Assembly: GCA_027064125.1 (NCBI GenBank)
Contig: JAMOQF010000110.1
Location: 1 to 45,855 of the forward strand
Source: Acidobacteriota bacterium
GTDB taxonomy: Bacteria; Acidobacteriota; JAAYUB01; JAMOQF01
Direction of reading: 5' to 3'
DNA length: 45,855 nucleotides
Shown piece by piece: positions 42,630-45,855 of the stretch. A program made the translations under genes and the position numbers. Positions within the stretch are counted from its first letter, which is position 1, and every line of letters starts with the position of its first letter. Under the pieces are notes generated by a model. It searched no databases. It was not told the DNA's origin and saw nothing but the letters and a program-made list of their open reading frames with translations.

Positions 42630-44705
42630 TTATTTAATTTTACCACTTATTCCCTTGTCAATTTCAACTTTTTTGTCCCCACACATTAAGACTTTTTCCC
42701 CATAGTAGGCAATTCCATTTTTTCCAACCAGATTAACTTTTAAGAAGTGTTCAATATCTATTTGTTCTGTTCCATCAAATTCAATTCCTTCTGGTCTTAC
42801 CATATCTCCCAAATTTCCGTCAACGGTAAGTACCCCAACATCATTTTCACTTGAAGCAGCAAGCAACATCCCATTGCTCTTTTCTCCCCTTAACTTTGCT
42901 GGTTTTAAATTGAAGACAACAACTATTTTTTTGCCCTTTAATTCCTCCTCGGAATAATATTTTTTGATTCCAGCAACTATTTGTCTTTTTTCACTTCCAA
43001 AATCCACTTTTAAAATTAAGAGTTTGTCAGCCTTCGGATGGGGGAAAACTTCAATAACTTTACCAACTCTCAGGTCAACTGATGTAAAAGGGTCTTTTTT
43101 TATTAAATCTATTTCTTCAAGTTTTTCAAATAGGATTTCAGGTTTTTTAATTTCCTTTGAAAGATAATCAAATTTTAAATCTGAAAATTTTAAATGTGGT
43201 AGATTTAGTATTCTTTCAATTTTGTTTGAAACAGTTGGAATTACAGGTTTTAAAAGAATTGAGAGAATTTTTACAATATTTACAGAAAAGGTAAGAACCT
43301 CATGGGCTTTTTCCCTATCTTCTTTTATTAATTTCCATGGAGCCATATCCTGAAAAAATTTATTTCCCATATCACTTATTTCCATAATTTCTTTTATGGC
43401 TGATTTAAAATTTACCATCTTGTAGTAATTTAAGACGTCATTTGCTTTCTTAAGGATTTTTTCTTCAAGTTCCTTAAAATTAAACCTTTCCGAGGTTTTT
43501 CCATTGAAATTTTTGTAAAGGAAGGAAAAACTTCTATTTACAAAATTTCCAAAGTTTGCTATGAGTTCATGGTTAATTTTCTCTTTAAAATCCTCAATGT
43601 CCAGATCAATATCTGAAAGTTTTCGGGAAAGTGATCTTGCGTAATAGTATCTCAAATATTCTGGATTCAGTTTTTCAAGGTAATCCCTTGCTGTGATAAA
43701 AGTTCCCCTTGATTTGCTCATCTTTTCATTGTTTATTTTTAAAAATCCATGTACCACAATATCTTCTGGTAAATTAAAACCAGATCCCATCAGCATTGCA
43801 GGCCAGAAGAGAAAGTGAAAATAGATAATATCCTTTCCAATAAAATGTATTATTCTGCCATTTTCAAATTTCCAGTAATCTTCATAATTAAATCCCATTT
43901 TTGTTCCCAGATTCCTTGTACTTGCAATGTATCCAATGGGGGCATCAAGCCAGACATAGTAGTATTTATCTTCTTCTCCCACAATTTTAAAACCAAAGTA
44001 GGGGGCATCTCTTGAAATATCCCAATCATTTAACCCTTCTTTGATCCAGTTAAGTACATAATTTTTTATCTCTTCCTGTAAGTTTTTATTTTCTATGAGC
44101 CATTTTTTTAATTTCTCAGAGTAATTTGAAAGTTTGAAAAAGTAGTGAAGAGATTTTTTTGTGATGGGTTTTGTTCCACATATAACGCAGTGAGGGTCGA
44201 TTAGGTCAGTTGGCTTGTAGGTAGAATTACAAACCTCACAGTTGTCTCCATATTGATTTTCAGCGCCGCAGGAGGGACATTTCCCCTTAACAAACCTGTC
44301 GGGGAGAAATCTCTTGCAGTTTGGACAGTAGGTTAGTTCAACTTCTTTTGTATAAATATCTCCATTTTCCTTTAGTTTTAAGAAGATGTAATCACTTAGT
44401 TCCTTGTTCTCACTACTATTTGTGGTGTAAAAATTATCAAAATGTATGTTGAAGTCTTCAAAATCCCTTCTGTGTTCTATAAAATATCTCTGAATTAGTT
44501 TTTCAGGTGGAATTCCTTCCTTTTTTGCGTTTACCTCTATTGGAGTTCCGTGGGTGTCATTTGCACAACAGTATATAACATCTTCTCCACTTAGTTTGAG
44601 TGCCCTAACAAAGATGTCTGTCTGTATGTACTCCACCAAATGTCCAATGTGTATGGGACCATTTGCGTAGGGTAATGCGCTTGTGACAACCGTTTTCTTT
44701 TTCAT
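42630..44705 (-). CDS. metG: Methionyl-tRNA synthetase with C-terminal tRNA-binding domain
   Basis: The product is 691 aa from ATG 44705 ('MKKKTVVTSALPYANGPIHI'). An ATG at 44723 is in frame, but AGGA lies between the two and no ribosome site precedes the first. Motifs: HIGH at 19-22, KMSKS in 'NNEKMSKSRGTF', four CxxC zinc knuckles ('CPNC', 'CPSC', 'CEVC', 'CVIC'), an anticodon-binding helical domain and a C-terminal OB-fold Trbp111-like domain ('DLRVGKVIEVFPHPKADKLL'). It charges initiator and elongator tRNA-Met. A strong promoter (44741-44769) lies upstream; the fumarase genes follow. Confidence 0.96.
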   Translation of the reverse strand: MKKKTVVTSALPYANGPIHIGHLVEYIQTDIFVRALKLSGEDVIYCCANDTHGTPIEVNAKKEGIPPEKLIQRYFIEHRRDFEDFNIHFDNFYTTNSSENKELSDYIFLKLKENGDIYTKEVELTYCPNCKRFLPDRFVKGKCPSCGAENQYGDNCEVCNSTYKPTDLIDPHCVICGTKPITKKSLHYFFKLSNYSEKLKKWLIENKNLQEEIKNYVLNWIKEGLNDWDISRDAPYFGFKIVGEEDKYYYVWLDAPIGYIASTRNLGTKMGFNYEDYWKFENGRIIHFIGKDIIYFHFLFWPAMLMGSGFNLPEDIVVHGFLKINNEKMSKSRGTFITARDYLEKLNPEYLRYYYARSLSRKLSDIDLDIEDFKEKINHELIANFGNFVNRSFSFLYKNFNGKTSERFNFKELEEKILKKANDVLNYYKMVNFKSAIKEIMEISDMGNKFFQDMAPWKLIKEDREKAHEVLTFSVNIVKILSILLKPVIPTVSNKIERILNLPHLKFSDLKFDYLSKEIKKPEILFEKLEEIDLIKKDPFTSVDLRVGKVIEVFPHPKADKLLILKVDFGSEKRQIVAGIKKYYSEEELKGKKIVVVFNLKPAKLRGEKSNGMLLAASSENDVGVLTVDGNLGDMVRPEGIEFDGTEQIDIEHFLKVNLVGKNGIAYYGEKVLMCGDKKVEIDKGISGKIK

Positions 44706-45081
44706 TTTAAATCTTTTCCTCATAAAATTTTTTAACGTCTATTTTAATTTAGAGGAGATTTATAGTCAAATGATAAAGTAAAAAAGGTGACAGGCATTAT
44801 TTTTATCTAATTTTTTAAACAAAAATTTTTAAAAAAATTGTGGAAAATCTGTGGAAAACTCTTGTTTTATATTTACTTTCAAGTATTTATTTGAAATGCT
44901 ATTAATTTAAGCAGTTGTATAACTTATTGATTTTTAAGGATTTACAATTTTATCACATTTAAACTTTCCTTTATTTTCAAAGAGAAATAAATTTCAACAG
45001 TTTTTCCACAACTATTTTTTATTTTTCCATTATTTGTATTAATTTTTCCTTCTTTTTTACCTTTTTTGTGTTAAAATTTAT
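44706..45081. other. AT-rich divergent spacer with DnaA-box-like 9-mers
   Basis: The spacer between metG (minus) and the SRP RNA/dnaX (plus) is very AT-rich. Two direct TGTGGAAAA 9-mers (44839-44847, 44850-44858) are 11 bases apart, about one helical turn; an inverted TTTTCCACA is at 45002-45010 and a TTATCACA at about 44949. These are one base from the consensus DnaA box TTATCCACA/TGTGGATAA. A lone GGTGACAGGCA (44786) of the dispersed motif is also present. No gene seen. Confidence 0.5.
44741..44769 (-). promoter_or_regulatory. Sigma70-type promoter of the metG-fumarase unit
   Basis: On the minus strand TTGACT (44764-44769) and TAAAAT (44741-44746) are separated by exactly 17 bases; initiation near 44734 gives a leader of about 30 bases to ATG 44705. 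Confidence 0.65.
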
Positions 45082-45178
45082 CTTGCTCCGGGTGCTCAAT
45101 ATGGGAACTCCGAACCCTGTCAGGCCCGGAAGGGAGCAGCAGTAAGGAGTTTCTGTATGTGGGTATCCCGGGGCTTAT
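45082..45178 (+). ncRNA. ffs: Signal recognition particle RNA, small bacterial (4.5S) type
   Basis: The conserved domain IV is plain: 'CTGTCAGGCCCGGAAGGGAG' followed by 'CAGCAG', with the GGAA tetraloop and the asymmetric internal loop bound by Ffh. Outer arms GCTCCGGG (45085-45092) and CCCGGGGC (45167-45174) close the hairpin with one mismatch or G-U type pair. At about 95 nt it lacks the Alu domain of the long Bacillus form. A TAAAAT at 45072-45077 could be its -10. The neighbour dnaX, 18 bases downstream, is a conserved ffs partner in many bacteria. Ends are approximate. Confidence 0.95.
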
Positions 45179-45195
45179 CAATAAAAGGTAAAATC

Positions 45196-45855
45196 ATGGA
45201 CAGATCTGGCAGAGTTATTGCTTTAAAATGGAGGCCCAGGCAGTTTGATGAAATTGTAGGGCAGGAACATATAACAAGAGTTATTCAAAATTCCATAAAA
45301 AATAACCATATCTCTCATGCGTACCTTTTTACCGGTATAAGGGGAGTGGGAAAAACTTCTACTGCAAGGATACTTGCAAAGGCTCTAAACTGTAGAAAGG
45401 AGGGGCCAACACCTTATCCCTGTGATGAATGTGAATCCTGTATTGCAATCCAGGAAGGTATATCTCTGGATGTTGTGGAAATTGATGCTGCTTCAAATCG
45501 TGGAATAAATGAAATAAGGGAGTTGAGGGAAAATATAAATTTTAAACCAGCCAGTGAAAGATTCAGGATTTACATAATTGATGAAGTGCACATGCTTACA
45601 ACGGAGGCTTTCAATGCTCTTTTAAAAACACTTGAAGAACCTCCCGAACATGTGATTTTTATTCTTGCAACAACTGAAGTTCATAAATTACCTAAAACTG
45701 TAGTTTCAAGATGTCAACAATTTGATTTTAAAGCAATTCCCTATGGATTGATGTTTGAGAGATTGAAAAAGATTTGTGAGGGAGAAAATTTTAAAATATC
45801 TGATGAAGCCCTCTCTGTTGTTATAAGGAAAAGTGGCGGTAGTATGAGGGATGCA
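45196..45855 (+). CDS. dnaX: DNA polymerase III subunit gamma/tau (5' part; runs off window)
   Basis: The first 220 codons are present. The product loads the sliding clamp at the replication fork. Visible: 'LKWRPRQFDEIVGQEHITRV', Walker A in 'GIRGVGKTSTARILAKALNC', the zinc module 'CDECESC', 'EIDAASNRGINEIRELRENI', Walker B in 'IYIIDEVHMLTTEAFNALLK' and the SRC motif 'VVSRCQQFDFK'. ATG 45196 follows an AAAGGT site just after the SRP RNA, possibly on the same transcript. A tau/gamma frameshift site, if any, lies beyond the window. Confidence 0.97.
   Translation, partial: MDRSGRVIALKWRPRQFDEIVGQEHITRVIQNSIKNNHISHAYLFTGIRGVGKTSTARILAKALNCRKEGPTPYPCDECESCIAIQEGISLDVVEIDAASNRGINEIRELRENINFKPASERFRIYIIDEVHMLTTEAFNALLKTLEEPPEHVIFILATTEVHKLPKTVVSRCQQFDFKAIPYGLMFERLKKICEGENFKISDEALSVVIRKSGGSMRDA

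Noticed and set aside
45112-45130. Match of TGTCAGGC in the SRP RNA to the dispersed GTGYCAGRCA motif
   Set aside because: This sequence is the universally conserved SRP domain IV, so the eight-base match is best taken as chance.
1-45855. tRNA or rRNA genes
   Set aside because: No tRNA arm pattern or rRNA core sequence was recognised anywhere by eye; a tRNAscan-type run would settle it.

Overview
This is an AT-rich bacterial window of about 46 kb. It probably comes from an anaerobic, diderm (Gram-negative-type) bacterium of a poorly sampled phylum. The diderm inference rests on several predicted outer-membrane beta-barrel proteins (28690-30453, 31278-32108, 34777-36984) and a complete Bat operon. 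Anaerobiosis is suggested by a two-subunit [4Fe-4S] class I fumarase and a His-type, sulfide-dependent Thi4 thiazole synthase. I cannot name the phylum from sequence alone. The mix of Bat operon, DUF5916 protein, PDZ-7TM histidine kinase and DUF11/beta-helix surface protein resembles Acidobacteriota/Aminicenantota-like or other candidate-phylum genomes.

Layout. 1-2555 (-): 5' part of a large secreted beta-helix protein with tandem DUF11 repeats, cut by the window edge. 2844-13562 (-): a ten-gene, tightly packed unit transcribed CLC channel > moxR > DUF58 > DUF4381-like > batA > batB > batC > batD > batE > DUF72, with a good sigma70-type promoter at 13590-13618. 13563-14945: noncoding repeat array 1. 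14946-21750: hutI, an HD-GYP protein, a small membrane protein, a broken DsrE-type gene, a Cys/Met-metabolism PLP enzyme, then a Crp-like regulator, a 68-aa stand-alone histidine-kinase dimerisation-like protein and a receiver-HD-GYP protein in one co-directional unit. 21800-23212: Aur1/PAP2-like membrane protein. 23213-24470: noncoding region with a decayed IS256-type transposase and repeat array 2. 24471-32108 (-): sigma54-type response regulator, 945-aa PDZ-7TM-GAF-PAS kinase, a beta-barrel with a carboxypeptidase-regulatory-like domain, a diguanylate cyclase and another barrel. 32246-36984 (+): deoB, a NUDIX hydrolase, thi4 and a DUF5916 protein. 36985-37509: repeat array 3. 37510-38739 (+): folE2 and rnhA. 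38773-44705 (-): small membrane protein, transketolase, fumarase beta and alpha, metG. 44706-45855: AT-rich stretch with DnaA-box-like 9-mers, the SRP RNA gene and the start of dnaX.

The MoxR-DUF58-Bat genes probably form one envelope-associated ATPase/VWA/TPR machine. The regulatory genes form two signalling groups: Crp with HD-GYP (c-di-GMP breakdown) and a sigma54-type two-component pair near a GGDEF enzyme.

The least explained element is a family of three intergenic arrays (about 13.8-14.8, 23.5-24.3 and 37.0-37.4 kb). They share degenerate units of about 108-119 bp, each with a small hairpin that shows one compensatory change, plus an oriented GTGYCAGRCA motif and a GGGGACAGACCTG-like block. 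I found no coding capacity in them and no partner enzyme in this window.
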